NCBI GenBank assembly: GCA_038746745.1
Contig: JBCDKJ010000003.1
Span: 1-64,000, forward strand
Source: JANQIO01 sp038746745
Lineage (GTDB): Bacteria; Pseudomonadota; Gammaproteobacteria; Pseudomonadales; Halieaceae
Reading direction: 5' to 3'
DNA length: 64,000 bases
A program made the translations under genes and the position numbers. Under the pieces are notes generated by a model. It was not told where the DNA came from and ran no database searches. It worked only from the letters and a program-made list of their open reading frames with translations. Numbering within the stretch: the stretch's first letter is position 1; each line of letters begins with the position of its first letter. Below, piece by piece: positions 27,291-35,914 of the stretch.

Positions 27291-27695
27291 ATGACGGTAT
27301 TGGAACGTTGGCACGCAGCGCTGGAGGCCAAAGACGCTAGCCATCTCGACGGTCTGCTCGCCGAGAACTGTGTGATGCATTCGCCGGTTGTACATACACC
27401 GCAGGAAGGTAAAGCAATTACCACTCTCTACCTGACGGCGGCTATGCACGTGCTGGGTAACGACAGCTTCCACTATGTTCGAGAGATCAGCGAGGGGCGC
27501 GATGCCATGCTGGAGTTCGTTACAGAAGTCGAGGGCATCACGATCAACGGTGTCGACATCATCAGCTGGAACGAAGACGATCAGATAGTCAGCTTCAAGG
27601 TCATGGTAAGACCATTAAAGGCCATCAACATGGTCCATGCCCAGATGAAGGCAATGCTGGAGAGCTTTGCGGCAGGTGCCGACAGCGCGGCTTAA
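27291..27695 (+). CDS. NTF2-like/SnoaL-like small protein
   Basis: A 134-residue protein with the cone-shaped NTF2-like pattern: ERWHAALEAKDASHLDGLLAE followed by CVMHSPVVH, then strands VREISEGRDAMLEFVTEVEG, GVDIISWNEDDQIVSFKVMV and a closing helix. Such proteins are small-molecule isomerases, binding proteins or of unknown role; catalytic residues are not obvious. An open frame extends upstream to 27102, but that part is antisense to the barrel gene. ATG 27291 is the natural start. It converges with the HNH gene. Confidence 0.75.
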   Translation: MTVLERWHAALEAKDASHLDGLLAENCVMHSPVVHTPQEGKAITTLYLTAAMHVLGNDSFHYVREISEGRDAMLEFVTEVEGITINGVDIISWNEDDQIVSFKVMVRPLKAINMVHAQMKAMLESFAAGADSAA

Positions 27696-27744
27696 ACCGT
27701 TCTAGTGCGATCCCTGCTGGACTGCCGAGTAGCGCAAACGGGCC

Positions 27745-28317
27745 TTAGTTGGCCCTGGCCCACTCGCGGTGCCAGTCACGGTGACTGGAAAACTGCTGCC
27801 GCAGATAATCCATCTGGTCGAACAATATCCGGTCGCGCTCCAGGAAGGTGTACTCCCAGGGGTTGGGTGTAAACGGCACTGCCAATAGCGGCATATCCGC
27901 TTCTTCGGGAGTGCGGTTGCCCTTGCGGTTATTGCAGCTTTTGCAAGCCGTCACACAATTTGCCCACACATCTTTGCCGCCGCGACTTACCGGCAATACG
28001 TGATCCCTGGTAAGCAGGCTGCGATGAAACTCCTGGCCGCAGTACAGACAGATTTGTTGATCCCGTCGGAACAGGGCTTTGTTATTCAGAGACAGTGAGA
28101 AGTTGCTCACTACGCGACCGCGCATGGCAATGATGGGGGGAATTTCCAGCACCGACGTCAGACCCGTGATGCGCTGAATCCCGCCGCGCAAAATGACGGC
28201 GGGTTCGCCAAGAGTCCACGATACGTCTCCCTTGACGTATGCGGTGGCCGCCTCTTCCGGACTCACCCATCCCCGGGGCTGTCCAGCCAGATCCAGCCGA
28301 AGTATCGCTAGCGACAT
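27745..28317 (-). CDS. HNH endonuclease family protein
   Basis: A 190-residue protein with a central HNH zinc-finger nuclease fold: ICLYCGQEFHRSLLTRDHVL, then SRGGKDVWANCVTAC and KSCNNRKGNRTPEEA. Two CxxC pairs bind structural zinc; the DHV and N residues form the catalytic core. The flanking parts (MSLAILRLDLAGQPRGW; the C-terminal RDRILFDQMDYLRQQF) match the widespread chromosomal HNH proteins of gammaproteobacteria whose substrate is unknown. ATG 28317 has AGGAG nine bases upstream, better than the longer frame. No toxin, restriction or phage genes adjoin it, so it is unlikely to be a restriction enzyme. Confidence 0.87.
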   Translation of the reverse strand: MSLAILRLDLAGQPRGWVSPEEAATAYVKGDVSWTLGEPAVILRGGIQRITGLTSVLEIPPIIAMRGRVVSNFSLSLNNKALFRRDQQICLYCGQEFHRSLLTRDHVLPVSRGGKDVWANCVTACKSCNNRKGNRTPEEADMPLLAVPFTPNPWEYTFLERDRILFDQMDYLRQQFSSHRDWHREWARAN

Positions 28318-28517
28318 GCGGTTCACTCCTATTCGCACTATCGCCGCTACGTTGTGGACAAGAACGCCTTGATCGTCGCTGGCGTCCTGTCGACTGCGTA
28401 ACGACGATGCTAGGTTTATATCTGAATACTGTGTAATACACCAGCGCGCGTTACGGTCTGTGCAGCCTTTGCAGATAATGGCTAGGATGCAGATATAAAA
28501 ATAATGGAGACAGTGTC

Positions 28518-30353
28518 ATGTACCGCGCCCTGTTCATACTTTGGCTGCCCGCGCTCGCGCTGGCCGATGAGTACTCCCCCTTCGTCGACAGCCCCCCTCG
28601 CCAGGTGTTCTTTGGCGACACTCATCTGCACAGTGCATTTTCCAGTGATGCGGGCCTGATCGGCACAACGCTGCAGCCAGCCGATGCTTACCGCTTTGCC
28701 CGCGGCGAGACGGTGACGTCGAGTAGCGGTGTCAAAGCACGCATCAGCAGGCCACTGGATTTTCTGGTGCTGTCAGACCATGCCGAAAGTCTGGGTCTGC
28801 CCATCGCCGTCAAAGAAGCGATGCCGGCCCTGCTCGATAGTCCCTGGGGACGAGAGGTCTACAAGCTGTTTGAAGCAGGGCGTGGACCGGAGGGATTTTT
28901 GAAGTGGGCCTTTGAGGGCATGCTGCCCGGCGTCGATCCCCTAAGACGACCAGAGATCAACGCCGAGGTGTGGCGACGCCAGGCTGAAACCGCCGATTCG
29001 TTTAATGAGCCTGGACTGTTTACTGCGCTGATTGGCTTTGAATGGACCAACACGGCCAACTCGAAGAACCTGCATCGCGTGGTCATACTTCGCGACGATG
29101 CCAGCCGTGCCACTCAGGTGGTGCCATTTTCCTCCTGGGAGAGTCCTGATCCTGAGGACCTTTGGCGCTGGATGCAGGACTACGAGGACAACACTGGAGG
29201 TTCCATTCTCGCGATTCCCCACAATGCCAATTTGTCTAACGGCATCATGTTTGGCCCTTTGCGATGGAATGGCGAAGCATTTGATGAAAGCTATGCCGCG
29301 AAGCGCGCCCACTACGAGCCGCTGGTAGAAGTTACCCAGATCAAGGGTGACGGCGAGGCTCACCCCCTGCTGTCGCCCGATGATGAATTTGCCGATTTTG
29401 GTAACTGGGATTGGTCAGATATCGGCGGTCGCGATGCAAAAACCCCTGACATGTTGCCCTATGAGTACGCGCGCTCGGCCCTGCAGCAGGGCTTGATGCA
29501 TGAGCGGGCCCTGGGGGTGAATCCCTTTCGCTTCGGCATGATTGGCGCCTCGGATTCTCATACCGGTATGTCTACCGTGCGCGAGGATAACTACTACGGT
29601 AAATTCGCCAGCTCTGAGCCACGCCCCGGGCGTGGACAGCACGTGGTGGTGAAGTCACCTACGGATGATCGGTTTTCCCTGCGTACCTGGAACGAGCTGG
29701 CTGCTGGACTGGCAGGGGTGTGGGCCACTGAAAATACGCGCGAGGCGCTGTTTGACGCGATGCGGCGTCGCGAAGTCTATGCCACCACGGGCAGTCGCAT
29801 AACGCTGCGCTTTTTCGGTGGCTGGGAGTATGCCGAAGCCGACCTGATGAGTCCGGATATGCCGCAGCTAGGATACGCGGGCGGCGTACCCATGGGCGGT
29901 CTATTGACAGCGCAGCCCGCGCAACCTGACGCGTCGCCCACATTCATGGTGGCTGCAGCGCGAGATCCCGATGGGGCCAATCTCGACCGGATTCAGATCG
30001 TCAAAGGTTGGGTGGATGAAGGAGGAACGCCTCGGGAAACCATTTACGATGTGGCGCTGTCCGATGGTCGCACTTTGGATGGACAGGGCAGGGCGCCCTC
30101 TGTAGGCAGCACGGTTGACCTGGAAACGGCGACTTATGCCAATAGCATTGGCAGCACAGAGCTGCGGACCCTGTGGCGCGACCCCGATTTTGATTCGGCG
30201 CAGGCAGCATTTTACTACGCGCGGGTTCTGGAAATCCCAAAGCCATCCTGGCAAACCTATGACACCGTACGCCTGCGAGACAGCTTCCCGGAGGGTGTTA
30301 CCCGAGTGGTGCAGGATCGAGCCTACAGCTCACCCATCTGGTATCAGAACTAG
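28518..30353 (+). CDS. DUF3604 protein, exported PHP-like metal-dependent hydrolase candidate
   Basis: A 611-residue protein with a short signal peptide (LFILWLPALALADE). The mature part opens with VFFGDTHLHSAFSSDAG, then LDFLVLSDHAESLGLP, and later MIGASDSHTGMST, a histidine/aspartate set like that of PHP-domain phosphoesterases. DUF3604 proteins are common in marine proteobacteria and have no settled role. The ATG has GGAG nearby (28505-28508). It is divergent from the HNH gene across about 200 bases and followed by the UbiB-like pair after 83 bases. Confidence 0.85.
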   Translation: MYRALFILWLPALALADEYSPFVDSPPRQVFFGDTHLHSAFSSDAGLIGTTLQPADAYRFARGETVTSSSGVKARISRPLDFLVLSDHAESLGLPIAVKEAMPALLDSPWGREVYKLFEAGRGPEGFLKWAFEGMLPGVDPLRRPEINAEVWRRQAETADSFNEPGLFTALIGFEWTNTANSKNLHRVVILRDDASRATQVVPFSSWESPDPEDLWRWMQDYEDNTGGSILAIPHNANLSNGIMFGPLRWNGEAFDESYAAKRAHYEPLVEVTQIKGDGEAHPLLSPDDEFADFGNWDWSDIGGRDAKTPDMLPYEYARSALQQGLMHERALGVNPFRFGMIGASDSHTGMSTVREDNYYGKFASSEPRPGRGQHVVVKSPTDDRFSLRTWNELAAGLAGVWATENTREALFDAMRRREVYATTGSRITLRFFGGWEYAEADLMSPDMPQLGYAGGVPMGGLLTAQPAQPDASPTFMVAAARDPDGANLDRIQIVKGWVDEGGTPRETIYDVALSDGRTLDGQGRAPSVGSTVDLETATYANSIGSTELRTLWRDPDFDSAQAAFYYARVLEIPKPSWQTYDTVRLRDSFPEGVTRVVQDRAYSSPIWYQN

Positions 30354-30436
30354 GCGTTCGCCGTCGCCCCTGTACGCGTCTTGGACAATAATCCTGCGCA
30401 CTGGCCCGCAGTCGAGCGCGCTGCGTATATCCCCAC

Positions 30437-31843
30437 ATGTCAAAACAAAGTAGCGTTAAACGCGGGGCCGTGCCGCGCGGCCTGACTGTGGCACTGGCTG
30501 GACTTCGCGCTGGCGGAGCATTGGCCGTCGACGGCGCTGTACAGCAGGTATTGGCGAGGTCTGGCCTGCGCAGCGTTGAAGCCGGTTCTGAGTTTTCACG
30601 TCGCGAAGCCCGGCGCTTTGTTGCGGAACTGGGCCGTCTAAAGGGTACTTACGTCAAAATTGGGCAAATGTTCGCCCTCCTGGGCGAACACTTTCTCCCC
30701 CCAGTACTGACAGAAGCCTTACACGATCTGGGGGGCAGCACAGAACCATTGCCCTGGTCCGCCATCAAGCCCGTTGTTAATAGGGAGCTCGGAAACAAGC
30801 ATCGCGATCTCCAAATAGAGCCCGAGGCCTTTGCCGCGGCCTCTCTCGCCCAGGTGCATCGCGCGACGATATCCGCAACCGATGAAGACATCGTTTGCAA
30901 GATTCAGTACCCGGGATTGGCGGACGTGATCGATGCAGATTTTGATGCCGTCGTCCGCATGCTCAAACTGGCTCGCTGGCTGCCTGCCGGACGCGACCTG
31001 GATGACTGGCTTGGCTCCATGCGTGTGCATCTGCACCATGAAATTGACTATTACCGAGAGGCGCATTTTGCCCAGGGTATGGCGGCACACATCGACGCGC
31101 TGGGCGAGTCAGGCGCAATCTTCCACGTGCCTGAGGTTTATCCGGAGTACTCCAGCCAGCGTGTGCTGGCGCTGGAGTATATCGATGGCAAGTCGGTCAA
31201 TGATGCAGCCGTAGCACGACTGTCGCTGAAACGGCGCAACGCTCTGGCCCAGGCTATGCTGGAATTGTTCTTCATTGAGTTATACGCCTGGGGCGTGCTG
31301 CAGACCGATCCGAACTTTGGCAACTATCTGATTCAAACTGCGCGCCCTGGCAGCGGCGATCGCGATCGTCTGGTGCTATTGGATTTCGGTTCCATGCTGG
31401 AGTGCAGTGACGACTTTCTCTACCACCTGCGACGTGTTATTGCCGCCGGTCTGGAAGAAGACAAGGATACGCTTATCAGTGGCCTGGTTGGATTGGGCTG
31501 CCTGAAGCCCGATGCCGATGAAGAGGCTCACCAGTTGTTCTCGGATTTCTGCCTGCATTTGCTGGAGCCTCTGCGCGAGCCTTCCCGCTTACCCACAGAG
31601 CATCTGAATCGGCGCGGCGAGTACCGCTGGGGCGATTCACGTTTAATGCAGCGGGCGGGTAAGCTGGCTGCGGCAAATTCAACCTCAAAGCACTTCACCA
31701 CACCCTCGCGTGATTTTGCGCTAATCGCTCGTAAGCTGACGGGTGTATTCACGTTCATTGCCGTTCTGGACGCTCAGTTCAACGGGTATGAGCTTGTTAT
31801 GAAGCATATTCAGCGATGGCGGGAGCAAGACACCCATGGCTAA
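30437..31843 (+). CDS. UbiB/ABC1 (AarF/ADCK) family atypical kinase, copy 1
   Basis: A 468-residue atypical kinase-fold protein. Signatures are the family KxGQ motif (TYVKIGQMFALLGEHFLPP), the loop FAAASLAQVHRA (copy 2 has AASIGQVHR), the invariant lysine in VCKIQYPGLADVIDAD, the catalytic-loop analogue QTDPNFGNYL and the metal site VLLDFGSMLE. UbiB-family members support ubiquinone production or lipid handling as ATPases rather than protein kinases. The next gene overlaps by eight bases and encodes a paralogue. A coq7 gene lies 8 kb away, which fits a ubiquinone role but does not prove it. Confidence 0.9.
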   Translation: MSKQSSVKRGAVPRGLTVALAGLRAGGALAVDGAVQQVLARSGLRSVEAGSEFSRREARRFVAELGRLKGTYVKIGQMFALLGEHFLPPVLTEALHDLGGSTEPLPWSAIKPVVNRELGNKHRDLQIEPEAFAAASLAQVHRATISATDEDIVCKIQYPGLADVIDADFDAVVRMLKLARWLPAGRDLDDWLGSMRVHLHHEIDYYREAHFAQGMAAHIDALGESGAIFHVPEVYPEYSSQRVLALEYIDGKSVNDAAVARLSLKRRNALAQAMLELFFIELYAWGVLQTDPNFGNYLIQTARPGSGDRDRLVLLDFGSMLECSDDFLYHLRRVIAAGLEEDKDTLISGLVGLGCLKPDADEEAHQLFSDFCLHLLEPLREPSRLPTEHLNRRGEYRWGDSRLMQRAGKLAAANSTSKHFTTPSRDFALIARKLTGVFTFIAVLDAQFNGYELVMKHIQRWREQDTHG

Positions 31844-33146
31844 ATCTCAACAGGCGGCGGTGCCGTCCAGCCGACTGGGGCGATTCGCCCGGGTCGCCAA
31901 ACTGGCAGGCGGTGTTGCATCAGGCATGATTGCTGAGGGCGGCAGGCGTCTGCGCGAGGGCGAACGTCCTCGGGCCAGAGATATGCTGCTTACCCCTGCT
32001 AACGCGCAGCGGGTGGCGGATGAGCTTGCCAATATGCGCGGCGCGGCAATGAAACTGGGCCAGATGCTGAGCATGGACGGTGGCGAGTTTCTGCCCAGGC
32101 AGCTCGCTGATATTCTCGCTCGGCTGCGCAATGAGGCCGACTACATGCCCTTCGAGCAGCTTAATGAAACCATGACCGGCGCTTTCGGTGACGAATGGGA
32201 GTCGATGTTTTACGGCTTTGACTACACGCCGATTGCGGCGGCTTCCATCGGCCAGGTTCACAGAACGCGTGCCCCGGACGGCAGGGATATCGTGTTAAAG
32301 GTCCAGTACCCCGGCGTGGCGCGCAGCATCGACAGCGACATCGACAATATCGCTGCGCTGCTCAAACTGTCCGGGCTGGTGCCGGATGCCATCGACATGA
32401 AGCCTCTATTGAAGGACGCCAAGTCGCAGCTACACGATGAGGCCAATTACTTGCTGGAGGCCGAGTATCTGTCCACCTTTGGCGAGCTGATGGCAGACGA
32501 CGATCGCTTCATTGTGCCGGAGTTGTTGCAAGAGCTGACCACCGAACATGTGTTGGCGATGACTTATATCGACAGCCAGCCTGTTGAGGTCATTGCAGAC
32601 CTGGATCAGGGCAGCCGCGATGCCCTGGTCACAGCGATGATGGATCTGATGCTGCGGGAGTTTTTTGAACTGCGGCTGGTGCAGACAGACCCCAACTTTG
32701 CCAACTATCGCTATCAACCCGCCACAGACAGGCTGGTATTGCTGGACTTTGGCGCCACTCGCAAATTCAAGGCGGCGTTTGTAAATCAATACCGTCGTAT
32801 GGTGCGCGCTGCACAGAAGGGTCAGGAGGATCGACTGCTGGATGCCGCTGGCAAGTTGGGCTACGTGGTAGAAGATGGCAGTGAAGATTACCGAGACTTC
32901 GTGCTATCTATCTTTGATATCGCACTGGAGCCACTCACACACGACGGCCCCTACGACTTCGGCAGCTCAGATATCTCGGCGCGTTTGTCCGAGGTGGGCG
33001 CTTCAGCCCGGGACTTCCGTGAGTTCTGGCACGCGCCGCCCTCTGAGGCCGTGTTCTTTCACCGCAAAGTGGGTGGTATCTTCCTGCTCGCTCAGCGCAT
33101 GCAGGCGTCCGTAGACGTGCGTGGCTTAGCGGAACAATATTTGTAA
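31836..33146 (+). CDS. UbiB/ABC1 (AarF/ADCK) family atypical kinase, copy 2
   Basis: A 436-residue paralogue of the preceding protein, with MRGAAMKLGQMLSMDGGEFLP (KxGQ), AAASIGQVHRT, VLKVQYPGVARSIDSD, QTDPNFANYRY and LVLLDFGATRKF. The start overlaps copy 1, so translation is probably coupled and the two may act as a heteromer. The N-terminal 70 residues are basic and lack a clear membrane segment; neither copy shows the C-terminal hydrophobic helices found in classical UbiB (about 546 aa), making them closer to the shorter COQ8/ADCK-like group. Confidence 0.9.
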   Translation: MAKSQQAAVPSSRLGRFARVAKLAGGVASGMIAEGGRRLREGERPRARDMLLTPANAQRVADELANMRGAAMKLGQMLSMDGGEFLPRQLADILARLRNEADYMPFEQLNETMTGAFGDEWESMFYGFDYTPIAAASIGQVHRTRAPDGRDIVLKVQYPGVARSIDSDIDNIAALLKLSGLVPDAIDMKPLLKDAKSQLHDEANYLLEAEYLSTFGELMADDDRFIVPELLQELTTEHVLAMTYIDSQPVEVIADLDQGSRDALVTAMMDLMLREFFELRLVQTDPNFANYRYQPATDRLVLLDFGATRKFKAAFVNQYRRMVRAAQKGQEDRLLDAAGKLGYVVEDGSEDYRDFVLSIFDIALEPLTHDGPYDFGSSDISARLSEVGASARDFREFWHAPPSEAVFFHRKVGGIFLLAQRMQASVDVRGLAEQYL

Positions 33147-33193
33147 ACTAACCCCGCCCGTAGCAGAGCGCTGTGACTACCAGGAGGCCACTG

Positions 33194-33736
33194 GTGAACC
33201 CGGAAACAATCGAGTTTTCTCTTAATGGACAGGCAGTTCGCCTGGAGATCGAAGCAGACACGCCTTTGTTATGGGTGCTGCGCGACGAGTTGGACATGGT
33301 GGGAACCAAGTTCGGCTGCGGCAAAGGTCTGTGCGGTGCTTGCACGGTGCACATGGATGGCAACCCGCTACGCAGTTGTTCACTGCCAGTGGGCGCTATT
33401 GCGGGTCGCTCTATCACGACGATTGAAGGACTCTCAAGCGATGGCAGCCATCCGCTGCAGAGAGCCTGGATGGCGGAAAATGCCCCGCAGTGCGGCTACT
33501 GCCAGTCGGGTCAGATCATGTCGGCAGCAGCCCTGTTGGCCGCAAACCCTAACCCCAGCGACGACGACATCAATAACTATATGGCGGGTAATATCTGCCG
33601 CTGTGGCACTTACACCCGTATTCGCAAGGCCATCAAGCGCGCGGCTGTCGACATGCGCGAAGGCCTGCAAACACGTGATCAGGATGCGGTCTCGACCTGG
33701 TCGCCAGACGCTGCATCCTCGGAGGTGCTGTCATGA
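33194..33736 (+). CDS. iorA: Isoquinoline 1-oxidoreductase-like small subunit, [2Fe-2S] protein
   Basis: A 180-residue electron-transfer subunit of a molybdenum hydroxylase. The plant-ferredoxin-like cluster is in KFGCGKGLCGACTVHMDG and the second cluster in QCGYCQSGQIM plus NICRCGTYTRIRKAI. The frame opens at GTG 33173, but the GTG at 33194 has a strong AGGAGG six bases upstream and is chosen. Overlaps the large-subunit gene by four bases. Gene symbols follow the best-known relative; the true substrate could be an aldehyde or another N-heterocycle. Confidence 0.87.
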   Translation: MNPETIEFSLNGQAVRLEIEADTPLLWVLRDELDMVGTKFGCGKGLCGACTVHMDGNPLRSCSLPVGAIAGRSITTIEGLSSDGSHPLQRAWMAENAPQCGYCQSGQIMSAAALLAANPNPSDDDINNYMAGNICRCGTYTRIRKAIKRAAVDMREGLQTRDQDAVSTWSPDAASSEVLS

Positions 33737-35910
33737 GCCTGTCTCGACGCGCCTTTATCAAGAACGTTTCCGTTGCGGGCGGAGCGTTGAGCCTTGGCTT
33801 TACCCTGAGCGGGTGTTCGCGCTCCGAGTTTCCCAGGCTCAATGCCGCAGATTTCCAGCCCGATGCCTATTTGCGGATCACGCCCGAAGGCAGCGTTATC
33901 GCGCAGATTTTTAAAGCCGAAATGGGGCAGGGCGTGACCACTGGCATTCTCTCGGTGTTAGCGGAGGAGCTGGAAGTGGACCCTGCCAGCATGGGTTATG
34001 AAATGGCGCCACCCCATCCAGCATTCGGCGATCCCGAGATGGTCATGCAGATAACCGGTGGCTCTAACTCCATTCGCCTGTATTACCCCATCCTGCGCCA
34101 GGTGGGAGCCACCGCCCGAGAGATGATGATCGCCGCAGCGGCCCAGCAGTCTGGAGTTGCCTTGTCAGACTTGTACGCGGCAGATGGCAGAGTACAGAGT
34201 CGCGACGGCAGTGTGGATCTGGGCTATGGCGATCTGGTGGCAACAGCAAACACTTTGCCGGTACCAGAGTCTGCAAGGCTGAAGGACCCCGAGGACTTCA
34301 AGGTCATTGGCCATCAGGATAATCGTCTGGACCTACAGGGCAAGGTGGATGGCAGTGCCATGTTTGGTATGGACGCACCGGTGAAGGATGCACTGGTCGC
34401 GGTGATTTTGAGATGCCCTCACGCGGACGGTACCTGCGGCGGCTGGAATGCGACGGCTGCGGAACAGTTACCCGGTGTGGAAGCCATATTCCAGATCGAT
34501 GGCGGTATTGCTGTGGTAGCGCGTAACTACTGGCGCGCTCGCAAGGCAGCCGATGCCGTGGAAACCAACTGGCAGGCTGGTCCCCAGCCTCTGCAATCCA
34601 GCGAAGAGATTGATGCCGCCTTCACTGTTGCGCTAGACGGTGAAGACTACGAGGTGATGCGCGAGGATGGCAAAGCCCCACAGCAGGTATCCGGCAAACG
34701 CCTTACCGTTGAATACAATGCGCCTTTCGTCGCCCACGCCACTATGGAGCCCCAGAATGCCACCGCCAGACCCACGGCTGACGGCGGTCTGGAAATCTGG
34801 GTGGGCACCCAGGGTCCGGATATCGCCCAGGCCCATGCCGCCAAGGGGGCGGGTATCGATAAGCAAAAAATCACAATTCACAATACGTTTCTGGGCGGCG
34901 GCTTTGGGCGTCGCGCTGCGGCTGACAACGTGTATGAAGTTGCACAGATCGCCAGCAAGCTGGGTAAGCCGGTAAAGCTGGTGTGGAGCCGAGAAGACGA
35001 TATGCGTCACGATTTTTATCGTCCAGTCATGAAGGCGCGGCTGAGCGCCAGCATCAGCGGCGAAGGCGAGGTGGCAACCTACAGCCACCATATTGTTGGC
35101 CCCAGCGTGACTCAGAAAATCATGCCGCACTTTATTAAGGCCTCATTGCCTGCCTGGGTGCCGCATCAGCTCAGCGACGCTATCGCCGGGCTCTCGGCGG
35201 ACACCGACCACTCTTCTGTGGAAGGCGTCGTCGATACTGGCTACCAGTTCCCGCACTTTGAAGTGAAATACAGCAACGTGCAGACACCGATGATGCTGGG
35301 TTTTTGGCGTTCCGTTGGACACAGCCAAAATGCTTTTGTTATCGAAAGTTTCGTCGATGAGCTGGCCCACGCTGCTGGTCGTGACCCCGTTGAGTTCCGC
35401 CGAGCGCATCTTCCAAAAGACAGCCGACAGCGCCGCGCACTCGATAAAGTCGTTGCTATGGCCGGTTGGGGCGACACCGCTGAAGGGCGCTTCCAGGGTG
35501 TTGCCGTGCACGAGTCCTTCTATTCTGTAGTGGCGGAAGTGGTAGAGATCTCATTGCACAGCGGCAAACCCAGGCTTGAGAAGATTTACTGTGCTGTGGA
35601 TTGCGGTCGCGCCGTGAACCCCGACATTGTCAAATCCCAGATGGAAAGCGGTATTGTGTTTGGGCTGACCGCTGCGTTGAAAAGCAAAATCACCATCGCG
35701 GACGGTGCGGTGCAACAGAGTAACTTCGACGACTACCCCATGCTCCGTATGAATGAAGTCCCCGATATTGAAGTGGCCATTATCGAAACTGACGCCGACC
35801 CCACTGGCGTGGGAGAGCCGGGCACTCCGCCCGCTGCGCCTGCGCTGGCTAACGCACTCTTTGCGGCAACAGGCGTGCGGCAACGGGATCTGCCGCTACA
35901 AATGGCCTAG
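33733..35910 (+). CDS. iorB: Isoquinoline 1-oxidoreductase-like large subunit, molybdopterin protein
   Basis: A 725-residue catalytic subunit of the xanthine dehydrogenase superfamily, IorB branch. The N-terminus SRRAFIKNVSVAGGA is a twin-arginine export signal followed by LSGC, a possible lipobox, so the complex probably sits in the periplasm. Cofactor-binding segments include FKAEMGQGVTTGI, NTFLGGGFGRRAAAD, GFWRSVGHSQNAF and the C-terminal GVGEPGTPPAAPALANA, where the conserved active-site Glu lies. No separate chaperone or CO-dehydrogenase maturation genes adjoin it. It ends four bases before the convergent TonB-receptor gene. Confidence 0.88.
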   Translation: MSLSRRAFIKNVSVAGGALSLGFTLSGCSRSEFPRLNAADFQPDAYLRITPEGSVIAQIFKAEMGQGVTTGILSVLAEELEVDPASMGYEMAPPHPAFGDPEMVMQITGGSNSIRLYYPILRQVGATAREMMIAAAAQQSGVALSDLYAADGRVQSRDGSVDLGYGDLVATANTLPVPESARLKDPEDFKVIGHQDNRLDLQGKVDGSAMFGMDAPVKDALVAVILRCPHADGTCGGWNATAAEQLPGVEAIFQIDGGIAVVARNYWRARKAADAVETNWQAGPQPLQSSEEIDAAFTVALDGEDYEVMREDGKAPQQVSGKRLTVEYNAPFVAHATMEPQNATARPTADGGLEIWVGTQGPDIAQAHAAKGAGIDKQKITIHNTFLGGGFGRRAAADNVYEVAQIASKLGKPVKLVWSREDDMRHDFYRPVMKARLSASISGEGEVATYSHHIVGPSVTQKIMPHFIKASLPAWVPHQLSDAIAGLSADTDHSSVEGVVDTGYQFPHFEVKYSNVQTPMMLGFWRSVGHSQNAFVIESFVDELAHAAGRDPVEFRRAHLPKDSRQRRALDKVVAMAGWGDTAEGRFQGVAVHESFYSVVAEVVEISLHSGKPRLEKIYCAVDCGRAVNPDIVKSQMESGIVFGLTAALKSKITIADGAVQQSNFDDYPMLRMNEVPDIEVAIIETDADPTGVGEPGTPPAAPALANALFAATGVRQRDLPLQMA

Positions 35911-35914
35911 GGCA

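Noticed and set aside
27745..28317. HNH gene as part of a restriction or phage defence system
   Set aside because: No methyltransferase, other defence or phage gene is near it, and the protein matches common stand-alone chromosomal HNH proteins.
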